Of a DNA stretch of 64,000 bases, positions 39,483 to 48,549 are shown piece after piece. The stretch is from Paenibacillus glucanolyticus NBRC 15330 (GTDB taxonomy: Bacteria; Bacillota; Bacilli; Paenibacillales; Paenibacillaceae): positions 1-64,000 of the forward strand of contig NZ_BIMC01000021.1 of NCBI RefSeq assembly GCF_004000885.1. Reading direction: 5' to 3'. How positions within the stretch are numbered: the first letter of the stretch is position 1; each line of letters opens with the position of its first letter. The notes under the pieces are model-generated. The model saw nothing but the letters and a program-made list of their open reading frames with translations. It was not told where the DNA came from and ran no database searches. Made by a program: the position numbers and the translations under genes.

Positions 39483-40355
39483 CTATCTCACTTTCTCCAT
39501 TACTTTACCCATATAAGCTAGTAAGTCCTCTCGTAATTCCTCTCGCTGTAGCGCATAGTGAATACTGGTCTGAATAAAGCCCATTTTCTCCCCAACATCA
39601 TGACGTATACCTTCAAAATTGTAGGCTAATATCGGACTCCGACGGGCTAGCACAGACAGAGCATCAGTCAGTTGGATCTCCCCGTTCTTCCCAACCTCCT
39701 GATTCTCCAGCAAGTCAAAGATCTCCGGTGGCAAAATATAACGGCCCATGATGGCCAGGTTGGATGGTGCCTCTGCACGGGACGGCTTCTCTACCAGCCT
39801 TGACGTTTCATAGATTCGTTCTGATTTCTGCTGGCCATCTATGATCCCGTACCGATCGACTTCGTCCCACTCGACAGGCTGAACGCCTACAATGGCGGAT
39901 TGGTAGGTGTCGTACACCTTCATCATCTGCTTCAGGCAAGGCACCTCCGACTCCACGATATCGTCACCGAGCAATACCGCAAACGGCTCGTCTCCAATGA
40001 ATTTGCGCGCACACCAAATCGCATGCCCAAGACCCTTGGGCTCCTTTTGCCTAATATAATGAATGTCTGCCATCTCTGAGGGTTTTCGGACTTCCTCAAG
40101 AAGGCCCCATTTCCCTTTCTCAGCCAAATTATGTTCAAGTTCAAATGAGGAATCAAAATGGTCCTCGATCGCCCGCTTTCCTTTACCCGTCACGATGATA
40201 ATGTCCTCAATACCGGAAGCCACAGCTTCCTCGATGATGTACTGAATGGTCGGCTTGTCCACTATGGGGAGCATCTCTTTCGGCATCGCTTTCGTGGCCG
40301 GTAGGAAGCGCGTGCCGAGTCCCGCTGCCGGTATGATCGCTTTACGAATATTCAT
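39483..40355 (-). CDS. galU: UTP--glucose-1-phosphate uridylyltransferase
   Basis: Makes UDP-glucose for surface polysaccharides and glycolipids (GalU/GtaB). The 290-residue protein is complete: [53 protein letters not shown]-like ([12 protein letters not shown]), GDDI and the ending [13 protein letters not shown] lies ahead of the ATG at a rather long 13-bp spacing. It lies 75 bp downstream of the stalk-domain gene, possibly in one transcript, and probably supplies precursor to the adjacent glycan locus. Confidence 0.95.
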   Translation of the reverse strand: MNIRKAIIPAAGLGTRFLPATKAMPKEMLPIVDKPTIQYIIEEAVASGIEDIIIVTGKGKRAIEDHFDSSFELEHNLAEKGKWGLLEEVRKPSEMADIHYIRQKEPKGLGHAIWCARKFIGDEPFAVLLGDDIVESEVPCLKQMMKVYDTYQSAIVGVQPVEWDEVDRYGIIDGQQKSERIYETSRLVEKPSRAEAPSNLAIMGRYILPPEIFDLLENQEVGKNGEIQLTDALSVLARRSPILAYNFEGIRHDVGEKMGFIQTSIHYALQREELREDLLAYMGKVMEKVR

Positions 40356-40430
40356 TTCTAACTATCGTCTCCATTTCCTTCATTTTCCCGAATGATGCTA
40401 TTTTAACATGTTCTGAACGGTCATTCGACA

Positions 40431-42395
40431 TTAAAACCGATTTTTGTCAAAGTCAGGCAGCTTCAGCGTAAAGGCCGAGAACGACTCCTTGGAGTCGGGG
40501 AGCACGACGGTCACTACCCCGTCATCAAAAACATGGCTCGGCAAGGCTGAGGTCGTCGCCTGGTACTTATCTTTCATATCGACCGGAAGCTCCATGAGCA
40601 CCTTGCCATAATCCCTGCTAGTGATGATAACAGGAATTATTTCCCCGTATTCACGGTTAGTCTGCATGCGGATGCTCAAGCTCCGGTCATGATTAAGCAC
40701 AACTTGCACATTCCCTAATACGGCGCGATCCGCCTCGGTCATCTCCCAAGCAAAATCTCCCACAAAACCACCGGATCCATCACCCGCCCGTTGAAGCCGC
40801 TCCACGATAGCCTGAAAGGCTTGAGGCTCCGTCTTCATAGCCGCCTCCGTCTTACGCAGCTCATCGCTGATTTGCAGTGTAGTGTTCATGACGTGTCTAT
40901 TGGCCAGGGCAACCTTTAATCCCAGTTCCTTATTCCACTGTCCGAGCGGCAGGAACACCTTTCCGTCGACGACCACTTGCTTGTTCTGGCTGGCTGCAAG
41001 TTTGCTCGTTCGACTTTCCCGCTTGAACAGCAGTTCCTTACCCTTCACCTCATATTGGATATGGAATGCATCGGCGAACTCCTTCAGTGGAACGTAATAC
41101 AGGCCGTTCATGTGGAACGCGGGCTGCCCTTCATAAGAAAGCACACCGTTACCGGATGTCACCGCGACCGGAAGCGTCAAATAGAATAGGCCCTCATACG
41201 AGAAGGAGTCCCAGTAGTTGACCCAATCCCGGTACTGGTCGTACTCGATTTTGAAATGTTTCCCTTCCGGGACGTAATAGAAGGACGGCGGATAGGCGCC
41301 CGGATTAGAAAAATAGTATTCGATGACATAGAGCTCATCCGATGCCCACCGAATCCCGGTAACATACGCTTTATATAAGGCGTCGTATTGCTGTACCAGC
41401 TTCAAGGTTTTAAGATCATACATGTACACTTTGCCGTTCTGCGTCTTGTTGACGCCTCCTGAAGGATCCGCAATGATCACCAAGTACTTGCCGCCGGGGG
41501 AAACAAAGGTTTTTACTTCCTTGACCAGCCCCTTATAGAGAGAGACGGTTTTGCCGCCGCTGCGACTTCCCTCCACGGTCCATTGGTAGGTACCGTTTTG
41601 GTAACTGTTCTTCCATTTAATCCTGGTCCCTCCGGCCATAAAACTCTTCGTGGACGTGGATTGCTTGGAATCATATGCCACCCGGTTCTCCGTGACTTTG
41701 ACCGCGCTGCCCTTCCCTCCGCCGAATGTAACGTTATAACAGCCGGTCAGTTGGCTATTGGGGCAATATACACCAAAATTCTGTGAAGCCGGAGCCGGCG
41801 AGAGGCTGTAATCGGTTTCCGTCACATCCTCCGAAGTGATTAACCGCCCCCCGGACAGCTTTCGCTTGTTGTCCACCAGTGAGTAATACTGGATTCCGGT
41901 TTTTTCCGAATATAAGGAGTACAGGCCGAGCTGGGCTTCAAGCCCGACTCTTGGCCCCGGCTGGATCTCCTTCACTTTTCGCAGCGACAAGGTGGTGTAA
42001 TCAAATTCATAAATAATAGTAACTTCACCTTTTCCTTGGACAGGGCTCTGTACCGCTACCGTATAGGCTTTGAGTCCTTGAGGCGTGTCCGCGACAACCC
42101 CATCCTGCATATTGAAACCGTTCGTGGACCAAAACCGGTAGTGCGACGGCAACAATGTCTTATCGGTAAAATCATATTCACTCACCTTTTTCATCCCGGT
42201 ATCAAAGCTGATCCGGGTTGTACGGACCGTGACTTGATTCTGGGTTCCATCAAAAATGTAGGTTGCCCGGTGCCTTACCTTTTCCTTCCCATCGGCAGCA
42301 GCTGCCGACGTAATCCCCTTCTCTGGCAAAACGATCAGCAGGGCACATAGCAGCAGAAAAGCAATGCACCTTCTTCTTCTTGTGTTCGTGATCAT
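40431..42395 (-). CDS. Secreted protein with copper-amine-oxidase-N (stalk) domain
   Basis: About 654 residues. A signal peptide (MITNTRRRRC, hydrophobic core, then TSAAAA), a long region without a recognised fold that reads as WD/beta-propeller-like strands (YMYDLKTLKLVQQYDALYK), and a stalk domain around residues 440-520 (FHMNGLYYVPLKEFADAF, VVVDGKVFLPLGQW), as in many Paenibacillus exoproteins. Function unknown. ATG at 42395 is preferred: GGGAGAG is 10 bp upstream and it gives a clean signal peptide. An upstream in-frame start at 42524 would add a non-signal extension overlapping the broken CPBP gene. Confidence 0.7.
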   Translation of the reverse strand: MITNTRRRRCIAFLLLCALLIVLPEKGITSAAAADGKEKVRHRATYIFDGTQNQVTVRTTRISFDTGMKKVSEYDFTDKTLLPSHYRFWSTNGFNMQDGVVADTPQGLKAYTVAVQSPVQGKGEVTIIYEFDYTTLSLRKVKEIQPGPRVGLEAQLGLYSLYSEKTGIQYYSLVDNKRKLSGGRLITSEDVTETDYSLSPAPASQNFGVYCPNSQLTGCYNVTFGGGKGSAVKVTENRVAYDSKQSTSTKSFMAGGTRIKWKNSYQNGTYQWTVEGSRSGGKTVSLYKGLVKEVKTFVSPGGKYLVIIADPSGGVNKTQNGKVYMYDLKTLKLVQQYDALYKAYVTGIRWASDELYVIEYYFSNPGAYPPSFYYVPEGKHFKIEYDQYRDWVNYWDSFSYEGLFYLTLPVAVTSGNGVLSYEGQPAFHMNGLYYVPLKEFADAFHIQYEVKGKELLFKRESRTSKLAASQNKQVVVDGKVFLPLGQWNKELGLKVALANRHVMNTTLQISDELRKTEAAMKTEPQAFQAIVERLQRAGDGSGGFVGDFAWEMTEADRAVLGNVQVVLNHDRSLSIRMQTNREYGEIIPVIITSRDYGKVLMELPVDMKDKYQATTSALPSHVFDDGVVTVVLPDSKESFSAFTLKLPDFDKNRF

Positions 42396-42459
42396 GCTAA
42401 AGTCTCTCTCCCATCTCAAATCGTATATGAAGTAGCCAAGAAATGACTCCCTTGGACCT

Positions 42460-42942
42460 TTATCGGTTCTTGGTGCGACTTTGGAAAGCCAAGGCCGATA
42501 TCTTGAGATAGAGAATTCGAGCATTTACCCATGGAACGGGCAGCCCATCACTTGTACAAAACTTCATTCGACAAAAAGCCAAAAAAGCTGATTGCTGATG
42601 ATAGAAAGAAACGTCTACATCAATAATCTCGAAATTCACACTGATCCTGTTGGTGGACGTAGGGAACGCTAATCTCGCCGCGCAAAGCGCAGTTATAGAG
42701 ATCGGTGGCCTCAAATTTGGGCGCAGTGCAGCTAAATATAATCCTGTTAAAAGTACACCTGCGATCGTGAGACCAGTGAGTGTACCGGAGTAAAGTGTAT
42801 TTTCAAAGACGGTTTCATATATGGATTGCATCCCATACTTGACTACCACCATCACTAACACAAATTCAAGGACCAGCAACAACACCAGCTCCCGCCATGT
42901 CCAAGGGTCCTTCTGCTTCCAAGTCTCCGTTCTGCTCATCAT
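42460..42942 (-). pseudogene. Truncated CPBP-like membrane protein gene with a scrambled 3' end
   Basis: The first ~75 residues (KQKDPWTWRELVLLLVLEFV, second helix near 55-72) look like the N-terminus of CPBP-family intramembrane protease relatives and start with GGAGG and two ATG codons. After LAALRPN (near 42712) the reading frame becomes low-complexity and unlike any CPBP protein. At this junction the DNA, read in another frame, matches the 3' end of the U32 gene at 43937-43989. The catalytic CPBP core is missing. I read it as a recombination-truncated gene. It might still be expressed as a 160-residue protein. Confidence 0.55.
42660..42712 (-). repeat. Fragment similar to the 3' end of the U32 peptidase gene
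   Basis: Aligned to 43937-43989, 38 of 47 central positions are identical and 34 of the first 40, with most differences being transitions. In the U32 frame it encodes TDLYNCALRGEI against IDLYNRALRGEI in the intact gene. It is a degenerate remnant of a U32-type gene or a captured copy of its 3' end. Confidence 0.6.
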
Positions 42943-42974
42943 CCATTCCTCCAGATTCTCTGTGATATAATTCC

Positions 42975-43005
42975 TCTATAGAGAGTGACGTGACGTCACC
43001 TGCAA
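42975..43005 (-). promoter_or_regulatory. MerR-type promoter with 19-bp spacer and dyad operator
   Basis: On the minus strand, -35 TTGCAG (43000-43005) and -10 TATAGA (42975-42980) are separated by 19 bp, the spacing of MerR-activated promoters. The spacer contains the palindrome GTGACGTCAC next to GTGACG repeats. It lies between the divergent MerR gene and the CPBP-like fragment. Confidence 0.6.
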
Positions 43006-43028
43006 GTTTTATGTTCAGGAGGAACGGC

Positions 43029-43778
43029 ATGAATCGATGGACAACCGGGCAAGTAGCCAAACAGTGGAACATCTCGGTCCGAACGCTGCGCTACTATGAT
43101 CAGATCGGTCTCTTAAAGCCAAGCGAGAAAGAGGATAACGGACGCCGTTACTATTCGGAAGACGACCTGTTTACGCTGGAAAAAATCACGCTTCTTAAAT
43201 CGTTGGCGCTGCCGCTGGAGGAAATCCAAAATGTGCTGGACAAGTTATCCTACCGCGATATTTTGACTGCGCATCACAATCATCTGCAGGAACAGCTGTC
43301 TTTGTTACAGACCCATATTTCCAACACCACCTCCCTGATCCATATGATCGATCTGGAGGGTTCGCTCTCCTGGGAGCGAGTATCCCACCTTGTACAGAAC
43401 GCACAAGCGAGCGCGAAAAAATGGACGGATTATTTCGAGGAAGAAGAGCGCGCCTTTCTACAGCAGGCACTCCCGAATCTCAGCCACAATGACCGGATGA
43501 CGCAGCAGTACGTCTCACTGCTCCGGAGAATAGAGTGGTGCGTACAGCAGGCTATCCTGCCGGAATCCGATGAGGGATATAATATAGCCAGCGAATTAAT
43601 GGCGCTGTCCAATGAAACTTTTGGCGGAGATGAAGACTTGATGGACAAGTTCTGGGAAATGCGAAAGCGTCCGGCAGAAGAATCCGGGCTGTATCCTGTC
43701 TCGGAAGAGGTGCTGGAATTTGTGGAGCGGAGCATTGCATATGTGGAAGAACGGAATAACATTAAAGAGTTGAGATAG
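43029..43778 (+). CDS. MerR-family transcriptional regulator, TipA-like
   Basis: About 249 residues. The N-terminal winged helix-turn-helix (WTTGQVAKQWNISVRTLRYYDQIGLLKPS, GRRYYSEDDLFTLEKI) is followed by a long dimerisation helix and a C-terminal helical effector region (about 120-249) like TipAL/BltR-type multidrug regulators. It lacks the cysteine signatures of metal MerR members, so an organic ligand is likely. ATG at 43029 is chosen for AGGAGG 6 bp upstream. A longer frame from 42990 would overlap the operator. It probably controls the divergent 19-bp-spacer promoter, itself, or both. Confidence 0.85.
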   Translation: MNRWTTGQVAKQWNISVRTLRYYDQIGLLKPSEKEDNGRRYYSEDDLFTLEKITLLKSLALPLEEIQNVLDKLSYRDILTAHHNHLQEQLSLLQTHISNTTSLIHMIDLEGSLSWERVSHLVQNAQASAKKWTDYFEEEERAFLQQALPNLSHNDRMTQQYVSLLRRIEWCVQQAILPESDEGYNIASELMALSNETFGGDEDLMDKFWEMRKRPAEESGLYPVSEEVLEFVERSIAYVEERNNIKELR

Positions 43779-43808
43779 GATAGAAGTTATATTCATATTC
43801 TCCAGACA

Positions 43809-43850
43809 AAAAAAGCACATGTCAGCCCAATCGCTGGCATGTGCTTATAT
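43809..43850. terminator. Bidirectional terminator
   Basis: AGCACATGTCAGC pairs with GCTGGCATGTGCT (one G-U, 6-nt loop) between the merR gene and the convergent U32 gene. The minus-strand side is followed by seven T. Confidence 0.85.
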
Positions 43851-43872
43851 ATTTCATAAAGATATCTATTCC

Positions 43873-46386
43873 TTACTTCACCAACTGCCCCCGCGTTACC
43901 CCAAGCTGGTTGGTTGCCTTCAGCTTCTTCCATACCTGGGTACCGTTGATCTCGCCGCGCAGAGCGCGGTTGTAGAGATCGATGACTTCGTGGACTTGCT
44001 CCGGCGTCTCTTCGAGAAACTCCACGCGGTAGCTGGATACGCCCAGCTCCATGAAGTTCGCGAGATACTCGGCGCCGGACTGCTCGATGGCATTGTATAC
44101 CGTGTTACGGCAGCCTTCGTCTACCCGAACCGGGTGGGACATGCCGATCCGGTCCTGCAGGGACACGCGGCTCTCTTCGCACGGACGACCGCAGTTCGTA
44201 AAGTCCGTTCCTTCGCTGAGGAACGTGCAGTACACGCAGTGCTCCGTATGGAACATCGGAAGATGCTGATGGATGACAATCTCCATTTTGGACGTGTCGG
44301 CCTTACCGAGAAGATCCACCATCTGCTGGATGTTCAGGTCATAGGAAGGCGTGACGGCATCGCATCCGGCTTCGACGAACAGGTCAACCGCCTTATGGTT
44401 GGCGATGTTCAAGGAGAAGTCGCCGATCAGCCGGGGATGCTTCGCCCCCGGGTTCTCCATCCGGTGGCGCAGGTAAAAATACAGCGCACCGGTGTTGCGC
44501 ACCAGCACGGCGTCCGGCTGGAGGCGCAGGATGTTGTTGTGGTAGCCGTTCTCGCCCGGCATGTGAATGCGCGGCGTTGCCAGCGCAATCTGTTTGCCGG
44601 CTGCACGCACGGCTTCCACCGCTGCCGGGAACTGCTTGATGAACTCGAAGTCGGCGTAGATCATCTCAACGCCGGCCTCGAGTGCAGCCTGCACCTGCGG
44701 CAGGCTGCGGCACAGCGCGGTGAGCTTCGCCTCACCGCGGCCCACGGGCGTTGCGGGCACAGCCGCATCGCCATACACCGCCACCGCCCGTTTCACGTAC
44801 ACGGGCGGTTTAGGCCGCTCGCCGGCGAGCAGCTCCACCGCACGGCGGCGGATGCTGTTGAGCTCGCGAATCGGCACGATGACGTCGCCGTACAGGTCGA
44901 CGTCCAGTGCCTCAAGCTGGAACACCGTTCCGCCCAGGCGGCCAAGCTGCTCCTCCAGGATTTCCTGGCTGAGCGGGCGCTTCTGGGCAATCTCCAGTTC
45001 CAGCTCCGAATCCACCTGGACCGTCGTGCCCTTCTGCACATCGGTCCACCAGGTTGACAGCAGCTGTCCGGGACGGCCGCTGACACGTACATGTACCGGG
45101 AATACCCGGTACGGCTTCTCCGTCTCGTACGTCTGACGGAGGCGCTTGTCCAGTGCCGGATCATTGGTCTTCCAGATCCGGTCGCCGACATGCAGCTTGC
45201 GCAGGTCCACGTCGCTCCGGCCGGGAACAATATCAATGATCCATCCTTCCTCCGCTTCACCCTCCAGCTTCACGCCCTTGCGCCGTACGTCGTAGACGCG
45301 TCCGCCTTCTTCTTTTTTCGTAGGATCTCCAGCATCGAACACGATGCCGTCCCCGCGTTTGAGCGGCGCATCCAGCTTGCAGACAACACCGTCGCGCAGA
45401 ATCTGCTCTACCCGGCCGAGATACACGCCGCGGCTTTTTGGAAACGTACCCTCAACCAGCTTTTTATTGTTCGTTCCATCCAAGAAGCCATGCGTGAAGC
45501 CGCGCGAGAAGCTCTGCTGCAGCTCACGCACCTCTTCCTTGCTCGGTCTCGCATCTTCCCCGTCGAAATACCGGTCGATGGCCTTCCGGTACTTGCTCAC
45601 GACGTTGGCCACATACTCGGGGCTCTTTAAACGGCCCTCAATCTTAAACGAAGTCACGCCCGCTTCGATCAGCTCCGGCATCAGATCAATGGCGGCCAGA
45701 TCCTTTGGCGAGAGCAAGTAGGCGACGTCGCCCATCGGCTTCTGCTCGCCATCCACGATCAGATCATACGGCAGACGGCAAGCCTGCGCGCACTCGCCGC
45801 GGTTCGCGGAACGACCTCCCCACATTTCGGAAGTCAGGCACTGACCCGAGTACGATACGCATAGCGCACCATGCACGAATACTTCCATCGGCAGTTTTGC
45901 CTGCTCCCCGATCTTCTGGATTTGCTTCAGATTGTTCTCGCGTCCCAGCACGACGCGCTCCATATTAAACGGCTTTGTGAACTCGACAGCCTCCGGCGAA
46001 GTGATCGTCATCTGCGTAGAGCCATGGATCGGGAAGTCCGGCGAGATTTCGCGAATCATTTTCACCAGACCCAGATCCTGCACAATCACCGCGTCCACCC
46101 CGGCATCTACGCAAGCATCAATCAGTTCCTTGGCATCCTCCAGCTCGTTCTCAAACACCAGAATATTGAAGGTCAGAAACCCCTTAACCCCGTAACTGTG
46201 CAGGAAGGCCATAATTTCGGACAGCTCATCCATCCGGAAATTGTTCGCCCGTGCACGGGCATTAAACTTTTCGACTCCAAAAAAGATCGCGTCCGCCCCA
46301 TTCGCCACGGCAGCCCGCATACAATCCCAATCCCCTGCCGGCGCCAGCAATTCCACGTCTTCTCTTTGTATTGCTTTCGTGTCCAT
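43873..46386 (-). CDS. U32-family peptidase-like protein, probable 23S rRNA hydroxylase RlhA homologue
   Basis: An 837-residue cytosolic protein. The N-terminal U32 domain (LLAPAGDWDCMRAAV, EVFVHGALCVSYSGQCLTS, RGECAQACRLPYDL: Cys-rich motif) matches RlhA/YegQ-like proteins. A middle DUF3656-like part and a second TIM-barrel-like half (IYADFEF, IHQHLPMFHTEHCVYCTFLSEGTDFTNCGRPC) follow. E. coli RlhA makes 5-hydroxycytidine at C2501 of 23S rRNA; the assignment here is by resemblance. The ATG has GGGAGG 6 bp upstream, next to a small hairpin (46401-46416). The 3' end has a degenerate copy at 42660-42712. Confidence 0.85.
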   Translation of the reverse strand: MDTKAIQREDVELLAPAGDWDCMRAAVANGADAIFFGVEKFNARARANNFRMDELSEIMAFLHSYGVKGFLTFNILVFENELEDAKELIDACVDAGVDAVIVQDLGLVKMIREISPDFPIHGSTQMTITSPEAVEFTKPFNMERVVLGRENNLKQIQKIGEQAKLPMEVFVHGALCVSYSGQCLTSEMWGGRSANRGECAQACRLPYDLIVDGEQKPMGDVAYLLSPKDLAAIDLMPELIEAGVTSFKIEGRLKSPEYVANVVSKYRKAIDRYFDGEDARPSKEEVRELQQSFSRGFTHGFLDGTNNKKLVEGTFPKSRGVYLGRVEQILRDGVVCKLDAPLKRGDGIVFDAGDPTKKEEGGRVYDVRRKGVKLEGEAEEGWIIDIVPGRSDVDLRKLHVGDRIWKTNDPALDKRLRQTYETEKPYRVFPVHVRVSGRPGQLLSTWWTDVQKGTTVQVDSELELEIAQKRPLSQEILEEQLGRLGGTVFQLEALDVDLYGDVIVPIRELNSIRRRAVELLAGERPKPPVYVKRAVAVYGDAAVPATPVGRGEAKLTALCRSLPQVQAALEAGVEMIYADFEFIKQFPAAVEAVRAAGKQIALATPRIHMPGENGYHNNILRLQPDAVLVRNTGALYFYLRHRMENPGAKHPRLIGDFSLNIANHKAVDLFVEAGCDAVTPSYDLNIQQMVDLLGKADTSKMEIVIHQHLPMFHTEHCVYCTFLSEGTDFTNCGRPCEESRVSLQDRIGMSHPVRVDEGCRNTVYNAIEQSGAEYLANFMELGVSSYRVEFLEETPEQVHEVIDLYNRALRGEINGTQVWKKLKATNQLGVTRGQLVK

Positions 46387-46635
46387 CTATATCCTCCCAG
46401 ACCGGTTCATGCCGGTATACTGTGTACTACTATTCTTTCATTGAAACCAACAAGCCATACTCTATTTTCATAGAACAGGAAGTTTCACATCTATATCAAT
46501 TGGTTGTTAACACTTGAATAGCTCTTCAACTTATCTAGTGTACCAAAAGTCCGGCTTCTCTTCTACCTGCTAGCTTGATTTCCACACATTTGATAGTGCT
46601 GCCATAATCCGCATGGCGCTCAGTTTTGCACAAAA
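46387..46635. other. Region upstream of the U32 gene
   Basis: About 250 bp without a gene. It contains a short ACCGG/CCGGT hairpin (46401-46416) just upstream of the U32 ribosome binding site. No convincing -35/-10 pair was seen. Confidence 0.4.
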
Positions 46636-46664
46636 CAAAAACAAGCCCTCCCCTTGGAAGGCTT
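46636..46664 (-). terminator. Terminator after the AlkC-like/small-gene pair
   Basis: On the minus strand AAGCCTTCC pairs with GGAGGGCTT (4-nt loop), then GTTTTTGTTTT. It lies about 100 bp past the stop of the 85-residue ORF. Confidence 0.75.
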
Positions 46665-46764
46665 GCCTCACATGACCTGCTACGACCGCTGCCTGGCATG
46701 ATCACCGTGCGGGGCTAGTATTATCATCTCTTTCTTTTGCATACGGGGATTACTTCCTCTTTCC

Positions 46765-47022
46765 TCAACCAGGGATCTGGAATACTGCATGTTGATCTCC
46801 GTATCCTTTAGTCAGAGCCTTCTTAACATCACGGCGGTCGACAGCCATCCAAGCCTGCCTCGGACCACGCACCGTGCCGTACGCCAGGGAGCAGTTGCAC
46901 ACGATGTACAAAACTTTGGAACGGAACTCTCCCGTACCGTCAACCCGATCCAGGATTCCTTTGCCAGAGGTTTGCAGTGCAACGTCCTGCACCCAGGGTT
47001 TGCCGGTATACGTCCTGCACAA
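46765..47022 (-). CDS. Small 85-residue protein of unknown function
   Basis: The ORF has strongly gene-like codon use with G/C-rich third positions and follows the AlkC-like gene by 11 bp, which suggests coupling. The start would be TTG, with only weak ribosome-binding complementarity (AGGGG too close). No other start codon occurs before the upstream in-frame stop. Residues 30-60 (VLYIVCNCSLAYGTVRGPRQ) include a CNC pair. No family recognised. Confidence 0.55.
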   Translation of the reverse strand: MCRTYTGKPWVQDVALQTSGKGILDRVDGTGEFRSKVLYIVCNCSLAYGTVRGPRQAWMAVDRRDVKKALTKGYGDQHAVFQIPG

Positions 47023-47033
47023 GTCCCCTACGC

Positions 47034-48131
47034 TTACTCCGCGCCCTCCAGCACAAAGTCCATGCTGGCCAATCGCTTGCCGTTCACCACAATGTGAAGG
47101 CGGTGATCACCGGAGTAGAAGCGGCGCGTCGAGATCGGCTTAAAGGATTGCTTTTTCTCGACCTTCCAGCTTCCCGGTGAATAGATCTTGTCCGAGCATT
47201 TATAGCGTTTCGGCGCAAGCTTGCCGTTTGCCTTCATATAATCAATCTCATAATCGATGCGCAGTGCCATCGGATTACCGGTTTCATTGACCACCTGAAA
47301 AACAAACTCCAGGTCGTCGCCCATCGCGATCACAGATCGCTTGATCCGAAGCTCGCGGACTTCAAGTCCCTCAAGCTCTTCCAGCTCCACATATCCGAAA
47401 ATAGCCAATGCCCGGATGTCCCCTTTTCGCAGCAGAGAACGCAGCGCATGACGCACGATCCAATCCGTGAGAGGATGCTGGCCATACCACTTCGCGGCAA
47501 TCTCAAGCACAAGCTCCGGGTGGTCCTTTGAGATATCGTTCAGGTGATTTGCCACGCTTTTTCTTACATAGAGGGAAGAGTCCTCTTTCAGCTGCTCCAG
47601 GATCGGCAGAGCCGGACGCGGATCCTTAATCAGCGCCGACAGCTGCGGGGCCCAGGGCAGGCGCGGTCTGCAGCCCTCGCTCGCCAATCTGCGCAGATGC
47701 TCATCCTCAGACCGAGCCCATGTCATCATCTGGGTCAGCATCCGTTCCTGATCCTGCATAATAAAGGGGCGCACGGCAAACTCCGCCGTAGAAGAATGCG
47801 TGAATACCGCCAAAGCCTCCATCGAGGTCTCCAGGTCTTCCATGCCATTAACCTCAACATAATCCGGAAAAAACACATATTCCACGCCTCTAAAATGCGG
47901 TGCCACCTGTTTAAGGATCTGCACAGCATCGGGGTAGGAAGCGGGCAGCGTGTCCGTTAAGGCCATCGTAATATGACGAATGCGCTGCTTGAACTCCTCC
48001 CGCTCCCAAGCTTCATCATGAACAAGCCCCATGAACCGGTTCACATCGAATGCCGGATAGGCTTCCTTTAACCGGTCGGTCACTTGTTGGAACAATGTAT
48101 TCGAATATAGATCCTTCAGCGTTTCTCTCAT
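47034..48131 (-). CDS. HEAT-repeat DNA alkylation repair protein (AlkC-like)
   Basis: About 365 residues, mostly HEAT-like helices. The motif HLRRLASEGCRPRLPWAPQL (near residues 145-165) is characteristic of AlkC/AlkD relatives, DNA glycosylases that remove alkylated purines without base flipping. The C-terminal ~100 residues form a predicted beta-sandwich (VFQVVNETGNPMALRIDYEIDY) found in some AlkC proteins. I choose ATG at 48131, where GGGGAG lies 7 bp upstream; a TTG frame from 48146 would contain this site. A TTGACA is present upstream (48168-48173) but I see no matching -10. Confidence 0.8.
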   Translation of the reverse strand: MRETLKDLYSNTLFQQVTDRLKEAYPAFDVNRFMGLVHDEAWEREEFKQRIRHITMALTDTLPASYPDAVQILKQVAPHFRGVEYVFFPDYVEVNGMEDLETSMEALAVFTHSSTAEFAVRPFIMQDQERMLTQMMTWARSEDEHLRRLASEGCRPRLPWAPQLSALIKDPRPALPILEQLKEDSSLYVRKSVANHLNDISKDHPELVLEIAAKWYGQHPLTDWIVRHALRSLLRKGDIRALAIFGYVELEELEGLEVRELRIKRSVIAMGDDLEFVFQVVNETGNPMALRIDYEIDYMKANGKLAPKRYKCSDKIYSPGSWKVEKKQSFKPISTRRFYSGDHRLHIVVNGKRLASMDFVLEGAE

Positions 48132-48549
48132 ATCAGTTCTCCCCAAAAAAATAATTTTACGATATTATGTCAACGTCTTATCGATTCCTGAAAACCCTTT
48201 ATTTATGCGATGACCAGGGGATTCCAAGCCATCCTGAAATGAGCCCTTAGCCTCCATACACCCGTACCCAGCCTCTTCCCATTCCATATCATGTGGTGTA
48301 GGATGAAGTTGCACGCCTTTCGCTTTAGTGCGGTAGTCTGGGTGATTCCAGTTTACCAAATTTGGGGGGCGTTTTGCTTTACCCGAATTGTGATACCCCT
48401 TTTGTGGGAATGACCGAAGTTAAGATTTTGATGTTTATAAATAACCCAAGAGACCGTGAACAACTAATACATACACCATTATCTATTTAAAGATTGGAGG
48501 GGAAGCCCGAAGGATTACAACAAATCGCACATCAGGAGATGAAGAAGAC
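48132..48549. other. Divergent intergenic region
   Basis: About 418 bp between the AlkC-like and MFS genes. It includes a TTGACA at 48168-48173 (minus). No terminator or recognised RNA is seen. A 64-codon ORF at 48165-48359 lacks a ribosome binding site and is not annotated. Confidence 0.4.

Noticed and set aside
43819-45057. Long plus-strand ORF (412 codons) opposite the U32 gene
   Set aside because: It lies entirely antisense to a gene with clear U32 motifs, has no ribosome binding site, and translates to an unstructured His/Arg/Ala-rich product.
48165-48359. 64-codon minus-strand ORF upstream of the AlkC-like gene
   Set aside because: TTG start without a ribosome binding site and no recognisable product.
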